The notes under the pieces are model-generated. The model was not told the origin of the DNA and made no database searches. It worked only from the letters and a program-made list of their open reading frames with translations. A DNA stretch of 64,000 bases from Singulisphaera sp. GP187 (GTDB lineage Bacteria > Planctomycetota > Planctomycetia > Isosphaerales > Isosphaeraceae), in contig NZ_FSRB01000003.1 in the NCBI RefSeq assembly GCF_900129635.1, forward strand, positions 558,001 to 622,000. Reading direction: 5' to 3'. How positions within the stretch are numbered: position 1 is the first letter of the stretch; every line of letters starts with the position of its first letter. The translations under genes were made by a program, and so were the position numbers. This document shows, in pieces, positions 18,278 to 27,532 of this stretch.

Positions 18278-18786
18278 AAGTCAGTCAATCCCGATCGAGA
18301 CGACTCCCTCCCGAGGGAGTGCGAACCTGTTTCCCCCCTGCTGTGGCGCGATCGGCTGTGGCGTCATCGTGTGTCCAACGATTCCCATAGGGTGGGCACG
18401 GCCCACCTCTTAACCTCATACTTGGCAAAGAGATAGAGATCATGGGCCGTGCCCACCCTACGGGATGAATCCAATCCTGACCGCCGATCCATCGCAAATC
18501 ATTGATGAATTCATCACGGGTTCGGCGACGCTTGACCTGAGATCGACACTCCGCCCCCGGGAGGGAGACCGGCTCGACGACCTCGGTTTCATGGCGCTGG
18601 CGCCCCGAACGTGAGGGGACGAGTGAGCCCCCACCTGTCGATCCGTCTTTCAGCGAAACCGGTTATTTGCTATATGAAGCCCACGGTTCCCCCCACTCCT
18701 CACCGCGGCGACGACATCTTCGAAGCCATGGAAGGGAAATCCCACAAATCCACGGGTTCTTTCGACCGAGAGTTCTAGGTGAACAG
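18278..18786. other. Intergenic region containing paired palindromes
   Basis: Holds a short hairpin ACTCCCT...AGGGAGT at about 18303-18320 shortly after the M16 stop (possible terminator) and an 18-bp inverted repeat (18388-18460). No gene is supported before the ATG at 18787. Confidence 0.5.
18388..18460. repeat. 18-bp inverted repeat made of two GGTGGGCACGGCCCA units
   Basis: TAGGGTGGGCACGGCCCA (18388-18405) is exactly complementary to 18443-18460, separated by 37 bases. Each arm is itself nearly palindromic and belongs to the repeat family also seen at 59791, 62198 and 62277. Confidence 0.8.
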
Positions 18787-20157
18787 ATGCCGACCTGGCG
18801 AATGTGTCGAGTAGCGATCGCGCTCGGTTTCGTCCTGGTCGCGGGCCTTGGCCTGATTCTCGCGCGAGAGAAGGGGCAAGGAACCGCTGCGGTCCCGGCC
18901 CGGCGCGTAAAGGGGTCGCTTCCGCGGGTTCGGCCGGTCCCGGCCCCGCTCGTTTCGGAGTTGAAGTCAAGCGAGCCGCCTGTAACCGTCGTGGGGCAGG
19001 TAACTTACGCGTCGGACGTGGCGACGATTTTCCAAGAGAAGTGTCAGTCGTGCCATCGCCCCGGCCAGGTCGCTCCCTTCGCGTTGCGGACCTACGACGA
19101 GGCCAGGCGGTGGGCAAAACCGATCCGAGAAGCCGTCGAGAGCCGTCGGATGCCCCCCTGGCACGCCGACCCGAGGGTCGGCCACTTCCTGAACGATCGC
19201 AGCCTCTCACCTCGGGAACGAGCGACCTTACTCGCCTGGATCGATCAAGGAACCCCTCTGGGTGACCCCAAGGATCTCCCTCCCAAGAAAAAATTCTCCA
19301 ACGGCTGGGCAATCGGCACGCCCGACCTGATCCTGACCATGGCCACGCCTTATGAGGTGGTCGCGGAGGGGGTCCTCTCTTACCAACGCTTCCAGGTTGA
19401 GACCGGCTTCACCGAAGATCATTGGATCCAGGCGGCGGAGGCGCGACCGGGCAACCGCGCCGTGGTCCACCACATCTGCGTCTTCCTGGCGGACGATCGG
19501 CCCAAGGGAGATCGAATGAGCGACGAGCTCCGTGAGTTGGTCTGCTACGCCCCCGGAGACCTCCCCTCGATCTTTCCGCCGGGGACCGCAAAACACCTCC
19601 CTGCGGGGGCGGTCCTTAATATCGAGGTCCACTACACGCCGATTGGCACCGTTCAGACCGATCAATCCTCCGTGGGGCTGGTCTTCGCCCGAAGCCCGAT
19701 CCATCGACGTGCGTTCACCAAGGGGATCAGCCAGAAGCATTTCGCCCTGCCACCGGGCGCGGCCAATCACGCGGTTCGCTCCTCGTACCGCTTCGCCCAT
19801 GACGCCCAACTGCTCAGCCTCATGCCTCATATGCACTTGCGTGGCAAAGATTTCCGCTACACGGCGACGTATCCCGACGGCCGCACCGAGCTGCTATTGT
19901 CGGTCCCTGCCTACGACTTCGGCTGGCAGAGTGTCTACCGCCTCGCCGAGCCCAAACCGATGCCGGCGGGAACCAAGATCGATTGTCTGGCCCACTTCGA
20001 CAACTCGGAAGCGAACCCGGCCAATCCCGACCCGAAGCTCACGGTCCGGTGGGGCGAGCAAACCTTCGATGAGATGATGATTGGCTTTATCGACTTCGAC
20101 GAGGAGCTCTCCCTTTCCGCGAACTCCGTCGCCGCGCAATCACGTCCTCGGAGATGA
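18787..20157 (+). CDS. Cytochrome c / copper monooxygenase-like secreted protein
   Basis: 456 residues from the ATG at 18787 with AGGTGA upstream. An N-terminal hydrophobic segment (CRVAIALGFVLVAGLGLILA) exports or anchors it. A c-type heme motif CQSCH (86-90) lies in a short cytochrome domain, with PPWHADPRVGHF supplying Met/His candidates. The C-terminal 280 residues contain VVHHICVFLAD, INIEVHYTPIG-like and LMPHMHLRGKDF elements, the copper-binding His/Met pattern of ascorbate-dependent type II copper monooxygenases (dopamine beta-hydroxylase-like). Such fusions are common and uncharacterised in Planctomycetes. The heme may deliver electrons to the copper site. Confidence 0.85.
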   Translation: MPTWRMCRVAIALGFVLVAGLGLILAREKGQGTAAVPARRVKGSLPRVRPVPAPLVSELKSSEPPVTVVGQVTYASDVATIFQEKCQSCHRPGQVAPFALRTYDEARRWAKPIREAVESRRMPPWHADPRVGHFLNDRSLSPRERATLLAWIDQGTPLGDPKDLPPKKKFSNGWAIGTPDLILTMATPYEVVAEGVLSYQRFQVETGFTEDHWIQAAEARPGNRAVVHHICVFLADDRPKGDRMSDELRELVCYAPGDLPSIFPPGTAKHLPAGAVLNIEVHYTPIGTVQTDQSSVGLVFARSPIHRRAFTKGISQKHFALPPGAANHAVRSSYRFAHDAQLLSLMPHMHLRGKDFRYTATYPDGRTELLLSVPAYDFGWQSVYRLAEPKPMPAGTKIDCLAHFDNSEANPANPDPKLTVRWGEQTFDEMMIGFIDFDEELSLSANSVAAQSRPRR

Positions 20158-20233
20158 GCGTATTCGCTTCCCAGAGCCGGTCGCACCGGGCGGAGCCCAG
20201 CCCACCATCGATTTGGCCAGGGAGTCGTGTCCA

Positions 20234-20659
20234 ATGAAACGCCCCCAAGTGCTCGGCCAGATCACGCTTGGCATCTTGCTGAGCCTCGCAGCCTTCGCCG
20301 CTCGCGTCGAAGCGAGCCCGTACATCACCCACCCGATCGGACCGGCCTCACGGACGTTCCTTTCGGTTCTTCATGAACGCTCGGCCGGCTCCCGACAAGC
20401 GCCGAGGCTCCCGCTTTCGTTTGACCCCGGCATCCGGGACGCCATCGAGGCAAGCCTGCCAACGTCCCCCTTCGGCGCGTCCGGGCCTCTTCCCCTCAAC
20501 CAGTCGCCTGATGATCATGAGGCGGGAAGGATCGACGCTCCCCCAACGGCCCCCAAAAACCGCACGGTGCCCGAACCCGCCTCGATCGTCCTGGTTGTCA
20601 CCGGATTGATTGGCCTGGCCGCGCGACGTCACCTGCTCCGCAATCGCCCTCTGGCCTGA
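20234..20659 (+). CDS. PEP-CTERM sorting domain protein
   Basis: 141 residues from the ATG at 20234, with AGGGAG upstream. A signal peptide (VLGQITLGILLSLAAFAARV EA) is followed by a short low-complexity Pro/Ser-rich region and the tripartite sorting signal near residues 113-141: VPEPAS, a hydrophobic helix (IVLVVTGLIGLAA) and the basic cluster RRHLLRNR. This marks it as a substrate of an exosortase, which is not in the window. PEP-CTERM proteins are tied to exopolysaccharide production, which fits the polysaccharide genes just downstream on the other strand. Mature function unknown. Confidence 0.85.
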   Translation: MKRPQVLGQITLGILLSLAAFAARVEASPYITHPIGPASRTFLSVLHERSAGSRQAPRLPLSFDPGIRDAIEASLPTSPFGASGPLPLNQSPDDHEAGRIDAPPTAPKNRTVPEPASIVLVVTGLIGLAARRHLLRNRPLA

Positions 20660-20700
20660 GAGAATCGTCCTGGAATGCGTGTGACGCTTGCTTGATTTCC

Positions 20701-20890
20701 AGGCGGACGAAACTTCTCAGGTGGGCGCGGAGCGTACGCTTGTTATCTTCCGTTCGACACCGGCGGGTGAAACCGAAGACTGGGAGCGTACGTGCCTTGC
20801 TCTCCGTTTGACACCAGCGAATAAAACCAAAGACAGGGAGCTTACGCTCCCCGCTCGCCTTTAGGGCGAGCGAAACTTCCCAGGCGAAAG
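20701..20890. repeat. Composite intergenic repeat, GACAGGGAGCT family
   Basis: Two related units of about 44 bp lie in tandem (20749-20791 and 20802-20846), both of the form TCCGTTxGACACC...GGGAGC-TACG. They are flanked by degenerate direct repeats (GCGGACGAAACTTCTCAGG near 20703 and GCGAGCGAAACTTCCCAGG near 20867), with a hairpin CGCTCGCC-TTTA-GGGCGAGCG between. Part of the unit recurs at 10388-10430. Confidence 0.7.
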
Positions 20891-20894
20891 ACTC

Positions 20895-23198
20895 TTAATT
20901 GTTCGGCATCTTTCCCCCCGCGGGCATGCCGATGGCCGACTTCTTCCAGCCCGGCAATTCGGCTTTGATCTGCTTTCGGAGGGGAGCGGCCAACTTCTTG
21001 TCGGCGTGAGACGTGTTGTCGTCGTAGCGTAACGCTTCCTCGGCCTCGTTCGCGGCGTCGCCATACATCCCGATCTCGGCGCTCGCCAGGGCCAGCTCGG
21101 CATGGAGGGTCGCGTTGCTCGGGTACAGTCGGGACGCGCGGCGGGTGGCCTCGACGATGTTCGCGCGATAGGTCGTGAGCTCGCCCGGTTTGAGTTTATC
21201 TCCGAGTTGATTAAGGAGTTGTCGGGTCACCTTGGCCCGTTCGCGGTGCAAGGTCCAGGAATTCGGGTTCCGCGGGGGTGAGACCGCTTCGACCATCGAA
21301 GCGGGGATCGTCTTCCAGCGCGCGTCCTCCGGTTTGGCTCCGCGCGACTCCCACTCTTGATACTTCTCGAAGGCCAGGCCCAGCCACGGTCGGGCGCTGT
21401 ATTTGTCGAAGGCATAGGCCTCTTTGTAGGCTGCCTCGGCCACTTCAAACTTGGGAGGAGTGGCGCGAAGCGCGGCGTCGGCCGCGGCGATCGCGGCCTC
21501 GGACCGCCAGAACGGACCAATGGCCCCGACAAACGTGCCGAGCAAGGCCGCCCAGACCAGGGCGAGGCCAAACCCAAGGAACCGGCCTCCTGATTCTCGG
21601 AGCCGACCGCAGGGCCGGTCCTCGCGCAGGTTCAAACCGAGCGCGATCAGGGACCAGAGCATCAGCGCCACCCCCGCGATCCCGATTCCACCCGCCGCCA
21701 GCAGATTGATGGCGATCGCCAACGCACCCGCCCCGAACCCGACTGCGGAGATCGACACCCGCCGCCAGACTTGCATCCCGAACAAGACCGCCCAGACCCA
21801 TGCCAAACCGATGATCAACCAGCGGTTGGGCATGTCGCCCTCGAACGGGTTGAGCGTCCCCAGGATCGACGCCAGGATCCAACCTCCCCCCGCACACACG
21901 AGCAGCCAGTTCGTTTTCCTCGGCGGATCGCTCGACCATTCCTGAGCGGACCGCGGCTTCGAAACCTCCAATGGCAAGTCCGTCGGTGCCGGGGCAGGAC
22001 GGAGCAAGTTCCAAAACGCCAGGGCCAGCCCGGTCACGAGCGCGACCATCGCCAAAGCGCCCGCGGTCGACCAGACCTCGAGCACGAGGTTATGCGGGTC
22101 GAAAATCTCTTCGCTGGCTTCAGGCAGCTTGTGCCGGAGGTACGGAGCCGTGAAATTGCCCGGCCCACGCCCTCCCCAGAAGACCTCTTTGCGTTCGGTG
22201 ATGACCCGCCAGGCGCCGACCCAGTATTCCCAACGATAGCGAAGCGACATCGGCGACTGGGTCAGAACCTGGCGATCGAGCTTACCGGTCGCCAGCCCCG
22301 CCGAGACAAGACCGCCGATCACGACGAGGCCACCCAACGCAACGAGGAGCAAGGTCTTCTTCGACGCGCTCCGCCATTCACACCAGGCCAGGGCGAGCAG
22401 GCCGACCGCGAAGCCAATGTAAGAGCTGCGGCTCTTGGTCAGGATCAGGCAGACGAGGATCGCCAGGGCCGGGAGAATCGCCAGCACCAGGCTTGCCAAA
22501 CGCGACCCGCGCCCGTCGCGACGGATCAGGTTTTCCCAGCCGACCGCGACCATCAAAACGAGTGGGCCGACCAGAAAACCAGCCAGTGAGTTGGCCAGCG
22601 CAAACGTCGACATTGTCTCGGTCGAGTTCAGCCGATCCTCAAACATTTTGGCCGCGGTAGAGTCAGGAGCGTATCCCATCTGCTTGAGAACTTCGAGACG
22701 ATGTGCGTTGAAGAACGCTCGGGTCTGAGGCATCTCCACCCCGGCGTGGTAGAGCCCAAAGACGGCGACCGAGACGGCGGTCGCCATCAGCGCTCCCGCC
22801 ACGACGACCGACTCCGTGCGCGTCCTCGGCAAATTCCGCACCAACAGATAGGCCAGACCGACCGCGCCCCAATCCCAGGCAAGGTTGATCGCCAGGCGCC
22901 GGTCGTACGCCTGCCCCGCGCTCATGCCGACCAGCGTGATCAGGGCGATCACCGCGGCATCGGTCCACGACCAGCGAATCCGCACGACCCCGCCGATCAA
23001 TCCCGAGGCGACGGCGAGCCCCGCCACGAGCAAGACCGCCAGGTCCCAGTAGAGGCCGGCCCCCCCTTCGGCCTTGGGGTCGACCTCGCTCGGCCAGTAG
23101 GCACGCGCCGTCAACAACGCCACGGTCAGGCCGAGGGCCACCCGGCGGAGACGTTCGCCCAGCCAGGCCGCCAGTTCGGCGTCGGACTCATCCGCCAT
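20895..23198 (-). CDS. O-antigen ligase-like polymerase/ligase with TPR tail
   Basis: 767 residues from the ATG at 23198, overlapping the upstream gene by 11 bp. It has about a dozen transmembrane segments over the first 560 residues. The Wzy_C/O-antigen ligase core is recognisable: LILTKSRSSYIGFAVGLLAL, SLRYRWEYWVGAWRVI, FWGGRGPGNF and FDPHNLVLEVWSTAG, including the conserved Arg and His-Asn. The C-terminal 200 residues carry TPR-like helices (AEAAYKEAYAFDKYSARPWL, ELALASAEIGMYGDAANEAE). The family transfers or polymerises undecaprenyl-linked glycans at the outer face of the inner membrane. Coupled translation with the WecA-like gene supports a joint role in surface glycan synthesis. Confidence 0.86.
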   Translation of the reverse strand: MADESDAELAAWLGERLRRVALGLTVALLTARAYWPSEVDPKAEGGAGLYWDLAVLLVAGLAVASGLIGGVVRIRWSWTDAAVIALITLVGMSAGQAYDRRLAINLAWDWGAVGLAYLLVRNLPRTRTESVVVAGALMATAVSVAVFGLYHAGVEMPQTRAFFNAHRLEVLKQMGYAPDSTAAKMFEDRLNSTETMSTFALANSLAGFLVGPLVLMVAVGWENLIRRDGRGSRLASLVLAILPALAILVCLILTKSRSSYIGFAVGLLALAWCEWRSASKKTLLLVALGGLVVIGGLVSAGLATGKLDRQVLTQSPMSLRYRWEYWVGAWRVITERKEVFWGGRGPGNFTAPYLRHKLPEASEEIFDPHNLVLEVWSTAGALAMVALVTGLALAFWNLLRPAPAPTDLPLEVSKPRSAQEWSSDPPRKTNWLLVCAGGGWILASILGTLNPFEGDMPNRWLIIGLAWVWAVLFGMQVWRRVSISAVGFGAGALAIAINLLAAGGIGIAGVALMLWSLIALGLNLREDRPCGRLRESGGRFLGFGLALVWAALLGTFVGAIGPFWRSEAAIAAADAALRATPPKFEVAEAAYKEAYAFDKYSARPWLGLAFEKYQEWESRGAKPEDARWKTIPASMVEAVSPPRNPNSWTLHRERAKVTRQLLNQLGDKLKPGELTTYRANIVEATRRASRLYPSNATLHAELALASAEIGMYGDAANEAEEALRYDDNTSHADKKLAAPLRKQIKAELPGWKKSAIGMPAGGKMPNN

Positions 23199-24411
23199 GA
23201 ATTCCGGCCCCTTCCGATCCAACCTGGGGTTCGGAAGTTCGGTTGGCCGCGGGCTTCTCCTGGCCATGATTGGACTCACTCCGATCAGATCGGGTTGCGG
23301 AAACTTCGAGGATCGCGACCACCCCGAGCAGGCAGCACGTCTGGGCAAGAACGACGCACGCCCCAACGGCGTCGAGCTGATGGAGCAAGAGCGCTCCTAG
23401 CCCCCCCGCCAGTGTCACTAGATCAATCGTCCGAACCGCCTGCGGCGGCGTCAAGCCGCGCTCGACCAGTCGGTGCGAAAAATGCCTGCGGTCTCCAATA
23501 AAAGGGCTCCGCCCTTCGCGGAGCCGGATGATGATGACCGACACGGTATCGTAAAGCGGAACCGCCATCACCAGGAGGGGAGCCAACACATTAAAAGACG
23601 ATGATTTGGCGTCGTACCGGAAATAGGTCCCCGCAATCGTCAACGCCCCGAGCATAAACCCCAGGAAGTTGCTTCCCGCGTCGCCCATGAACAGCCGCGC
23701 GGGGTAGCGGTTGTGGACCAAGAACCCGGCCAGCGCTCCGACAAGCACCAAGAGCACCGCGGGCGCGAACAGACTCCCCACCGCGACTTGCGCCCCGACG
23801 AATAGCAAGGCCGCGATCAGGCCGACGCCCCCCGCCAGGCCGTCCATGTTGTCGAGCAGGTTGAACGCATTGGTCAGCCCGACCACCCAGAGAATCGACA
23901 CGGCGCCCCCCAGAACCGGGGAGTTGAGGGGCCCAAAAAGCGTCACCCGAACCCCACCGAACCAAACGAGCAACGTCGCCAGGCCGACCTGAACGCCCAG
24001 GCGGAGCCGCCAGCCAAGCGTGATCCGGTCATCGACGAGTCCCATGAACATCACAAGGGTCGCCAGCCCCACGATCGTGCCTAGCTCCCCAGCGCGTTCC
24101 CAGACCCCTCCCACATGCTTCGCCAGTTCGACCGGGAGCGCCCCGCGGCCAAAACCGGCCACGAGGGCGCCCAGCGCGAGAACAACCACCGTGGCCAGCC
24201 AGATCGCCAGGCCCCCACCAAGGGGCGTCGGCATCTTGTGCCCCTTGTGTCCGGCCCCGGCCGGAACGTCGATCAGTCCCAGGCGTGGCGCCCACTGGCG
24301 CACCAACGCGCAAAACCAGGCACTGAGTGCGAACGCCAGCAAGACCAGGCTCAGCCCCGCACTTGCAACGACCCACGCGTCCCGCGAAACCATGAACTGC
24401 TCCCGGAGCAT
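23188..24411 (-). CDS. WecA/TagO-like polyprenyl-phosphate sugar-1-phosphate transferase
   Basis: 407 residues with about ten transmembrane helices. Signature motifs of the MraY/WecA superfamily appear in order: FMGLVDDR (catalytic Asp pair), NAFNLLDNMDGLAGG, ARLFMGDAGSNFLGF and the cytoplasmic loop FIGDRRHFSHRLVERG. The last motif (HxxHR-like) points to the WecA/TagO branch rather than MraY. It should transfer a HexNAc-1-phosphate from a UDP-sugar to undecaprenyl phosphate, starting a surface polysaccharide. The C-terminal tail after residue 370 is hydrophilic and low in complexity. It forms an operon with the O-antigen ligase-like gene. Confidence 0.9.
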   Translation of the reverse strand: MLREQFMVSRDAWVVASAGLSLVLLAFALSAWFCALVRQWAPRLGLIDVPAGAGHKGHKMPTPLGGGLAIWLATVVVLALGALVAGFGRGALPVELAKHVGGVWERAGELGTIVGLATLVMFMGLVDDRITLGWRLRLGVQVGLATLLVWFGGVRVTLFGPLNSPVLGGAVSILWVVGLTNAFNLLDNMDGLAGGVGLIAALLFVGAQVAVGSLFAPAVLLVLVGALAGFLVHNRYPARLFMGDAGSNFLGFMLGALTIAGTYFRYDAKSSSFNVLAPLLVMAVPLYDTVSVIIIRLREGRSPFIGDRRHFSHRLVERGLTPPQAVRTIDLVTLAGGLGALLLHQLDAVGACVVLAQTCCLLGVVAILEVSATRSDRSESNHGQEKPAANRTSEPQVGSEGAGIHGG

Positions 24412-24515
24412 CGACTCGCCAACGGAGAAATCCCAGTGACCCTCGAGCCATCACCCTGCTCTTGGGTCACGACGAGACGGAACAACGCTCCGGGAACATC
24501 CTGGCCCGAACTCGA

Positions 24516-27389
24516 TCAGACACGGGAATCCAAGGCCGACATGACCCCCACGCAACGCTCGCACAAGCTCGGATGCGCGGCCGACTGACCGACCGTCGGG
24601 CGAAGGTTCCAGCAGCGTTCGCACTTGCCCGCCGGCGACTTCGACGCCCGGATCACCAGTCGATGCTCAAGATCCACCAGGTGAGTTTCATCCTCGGCCC
24701 AGCCGCGCTCGCCCTGGACGTTCTCGATCTTCTCTACCCGAACGACGGCGAGCTCCGCGACGATACAGACCGAGGTCAGCAGGTCGAGGTGACGCGTGAG
24801 GAACTCGGCCGTTTCGGACGAGTCGGTATAGAGCTCGACCGACGCCTCCTGGTTACTCCCGATCTTCTTGCTCTTGCGCAGCGACTCGGTCTCCCGCAAG
24901 ATCAGGGCGCGATAGACGAGCAAGTCCTTCCACGGGATCGTCGACTCGGCCGCCGTGCTCGTGCTCGACTCGGCTTCGGGCCAAGCGGCGAGGTGGACGC
25001 TCGGGACCTTGTCCGGCGAACTCGGGAGCAGCTCCCACAACTCTTCCGCGGTATGCGGGATCAAGGGGGCGAGCAATCGCGTCAAGACGTCGTGCAGCCT
25101 CGCCAGGACGAACTGCGCGGCCCTGCGATCGGGCCCTTGGGGAAGCTCGGCGTAGAGCCGATCCTTGAGCACGTCGAGGTAGAAGCTCGAGAGCTCGACC
25201 GAGCAGAACTGGTAGATCCGCTGAAAGACCCGGTAGAACTCGAACCGCTCGAAGGCCCCTTTGACGTCCGCCGCAACCTCGTCGAGCTGGCGCAACGCCC
25301 AGCGATCGATCTCGTGGAGCGACTCGAGGGGCACGCTCGCCGGGTCGAACGACGCGTAGTCTTCCAGGTTGCCCAGCAAGTAGCGGAACGTGTTGCGGAT
25401 CTTGCGGTAGGCCTCCGACATCTCCTTGATGCCTTTTTCACTCATCCGGATGTCGTCGGCGTAGTCCATGCTCGCGACGTAGAGCCGCAGGACGTCGGCG
25501 CCGTACTGTTCGGTCGCCTTGACGGCCGAGACGGCGTTGCCGCCCGACTTGGCCATTTTCTGGCCCTTCTCATCGACGACGAACCCGTGAGTCAAGACCG
25601 TCTGGAAGGGAGCGAGGCCGGTCGTGCCCACGGCGGTCAGGATCGACGACTGGAACCAGCCGCGATGCTGGTCCGAGCCTTCGAGGTACATGTACGCCGG
25701 GTAGCCGAGCTCAAAGCCCCCCGCGAGCACCCCGCGGTGACTCGCCCCCGACTCGAACCAGACGTCGAGGATGTCCCCTTCCTTGCGGAAATCGGTGCCC
25801 CCGCACTTCGAGCACGTGAGACCCGGCGGCAAGATCTCCTCGACCGGCTTGGTGTACCAGGCGTCGGCCCCTTCGGTGCGGAAGAGGTCGCGGAAGTGCC
25901 GGACCGTCTCGGCCGTGAGAACTTGCGTTTCGCAGCCATTGCACCCAAGGGCCGGGATCGGAACCCCCCACGAGCGCTGACGGCTGATGCACCAGTCGGG
26001 GCGCAGTGAGACCATCGCGTCGATCCGCGACTTGCCCCAGCCCGGCAGCCAGCGCACCGAGTCGATCTCCTTGAGCGTCCGGCCGCGCAGGTCGTTGCGG
26101 TCGACGCCGATGAACCACTGCTCGGTGGCGCGGAAGATCACCGGCTTCTTGCACCGCCAGCAATGCGGGTAGCTATGTACGAACGAGAGTTCGTGATAAA
26201 GGTGCCCCCCGGCGCGCAGCGTGCTGATGATTTCTGGATTCGCCTTGAAAACTCCTTTGCCCACCAGTGAGGCAGGGGCCTCGTCGGTGAATCGACCCGA
26301 GGCATCGACGGGGCTCAAGGTCGGGAGCTGATAGGCGCGTCCGGTCTGGTAGTCTTCGGTGCCGTGCCCGGGCGCGGTGTGGACCAACCCGGTGCCGTCC
26401 TCGACGGTCACGTATTGGGCGAGGACGATCGGGCTGGTCCGCTCGATGAACGGGTGGCGGTACTGGGCGTGCTCGAGGACCTTGCCTCGGCACCGCCCCA
26501 ACTCCGTGACCTCGGTCAGGCCCCGAAGCGCCATGACCTTGGCCAGCAGGTCGGCGGCAACGATCGTCTGGACAGGCTGGCCCAACTCCGGATCGACGTA
26601 GCGAACTCCGACGTAGGTCAGGTCGGGGTGGGCGGCGATCGCCACGTTGGCGGGCAAGGTCCACGGGGTGGTCGTCCAGACCATGGCATGCCAGGGGCCC
26701 GGTCCCCACGCTTCGGGCACCCCGGAAACGATCGGGAAATTGACGTAGATGCTCGGCGAGGTCTCGTCGCGATATTCGAGTTCCGCCTCCGCCAGCGCGG
26801 TGCGGTCGTTCGTGCACCAGTGGATCGGCTTGAGCTGGCGGAAGACGTATCCCCCCGCGAGCAGGTCGGCCAGCACGTCGAGGATCCCGGCCTCGTACCG
26901 GCGGTCGAGGGTCAGGTAGGGGTTCTCCCAATCGCCCGAGACGCCGAGCCGGCGAAACTGGTCGCGCTGGAGGTCGACCCACTTGAGCGCATCGGCCTGG
27001 CAGAGGGCCCGGATTTCCGCGAGGCTCATCGTGGCCGCCTTGGAGCCGAGGTCTTTGACGACCTTGTGCTCGATCGGCAAGCCATGACAGTCCCACCCCG
27101 GGACATACGGGCTGTCGAACCCCTGCATCGTCAGGGACCGGACGACGATATCCTTGAGCACCTTATTGAGCAGGTGCCCCATGTGGATTTCGCCGTTGGC
27201 GTAGGGGGGTCCGTCATGGAGGACCTTCCGCTCGGATCCGGCACGGGCCTTGCGAATCTGGCCGTAGAGGTCGGCCTCGCGCCAGCGCTGCTGGATCTGG
27301 GGCTCGCGAACGGTCAGGTTCGCTTTCATCTCGAACCGGGTGACCGGGAGATTCAGCGTTTCTTTATACGGCTTGCTGTTTTCTGACAT
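24516..27389 (-). CDS. ileS: Isoleucyl-tRNA synthetase
   Basis: 957 residues, the standard length of the bacterial type. Class I motifs: HIGH as HMGH (69-72) in GPPYANGEIHMGHLLNKV, and KMSKS as KMAKS in GQKMAKSGGNAVSA (near residue 610). The editing domain holds VWTTTPWTLPANVAI and GTGLVHTAPGHGTEDY, a threonine-rich and an aspartate-containing block used to clear mischarged Val. WCISRQRSWGVPIP marks the ileRS/valRS catalytic core. The C-terminal zinc finger is CERCWNLRP ... CERC. Ser to Ala at the third KMSKS position is a modest variation found in some enzymes. No T-box or other leader is seen. Confidence 0.98.
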   Translation of the reverse strand: MSENSKPYKETLNLPVTRFEMKANLTVREPQIQQRWREADLYGQIRKARAGSERKVLHDGPPYANGEIHMGHLLNKVLKDIVVRSLTMQGFDSPYVPGWDCHGLPIEHKVVKDLGSKAATMSLAEIRALCQADALKWVDLQRDQFRRLGVSGDWENPYLTLDRRYEAGILDVLADLLAGGYVFRQLKPIHWCTNDRTALAEAELEYRDETSPSIYVNFPIVSGVPEAWGPGPWHAMVWTTTPWTLPANVAIAAHPDLTYVGVRYVDPELGQPVQTIVAADLLAKVMALRGLTEVTELGRCRGKVLEHAQYRHPFIERTSPIVLAQYVTVEDGTGLVHTAPGHGTEDYQTGRAYQLPTLSPVDASGRFTDEAPASLVGKGVFKANPEIISTLRAGGHLYHELSFVHSYPHCWRCKKPVIFRATEQWFIGVDRNDLRGRTLKEIDSVRWLPGWGKSRIDAMVSLRPDWCISRQRSWGVPIPALGCNGCETQVLTAETVRHFRDLFRTEGADAWYTKPVEEILPPGLTCSKCGGTDFRKEGDILDVWFESGASHRGVLAGGFELGYPAYMYLEGSDQHRGWFQSSILTAVGTTGLAPFQTVLTHGFVVDEKGQKMAKSGGNAVSAVKATEQYGADVLRLYVASMDYADDIRMSEKGIKEMSEAYRKIRNTFRYLLGNLEDYASFDPASVPLESLHEIDRWALRQLDEVAADVKGAFERFEFYRVFQRIYQFCSVELSSFYLDVLKDRLYAELPQGPDRRAAQFVLARLHDVLTRLLAPLIPHTAEELWELLPSSPDKVPSVHLAAWPEAESSTSTAAESTIPWKDLLVYRALILRETESLRKSKKIGSNQEASVELYTDSSETAEFLTRHLDLLTSVCIVAELAVVRVEKIENVQGERGWAEDETHLVDLEHRLVIRASKSPAGKCERCWNLRPTVGQSAAHPSLCERCVGVMSALDSRV

Positions 27390-27532
27390 GGCAAAAATTT
27401 CAGAGGAAAGGCCGGCTGTCTCACGGCTGGTGACGAATAGCTCGTGGGAAAATTGGGGCGGTGGCGATTCGGGAGGGAGCCGCGCTGGCCAAAACGGCCC
27501 GGCGGGCTCGATCCGAATTCGAGGGCGATCCG

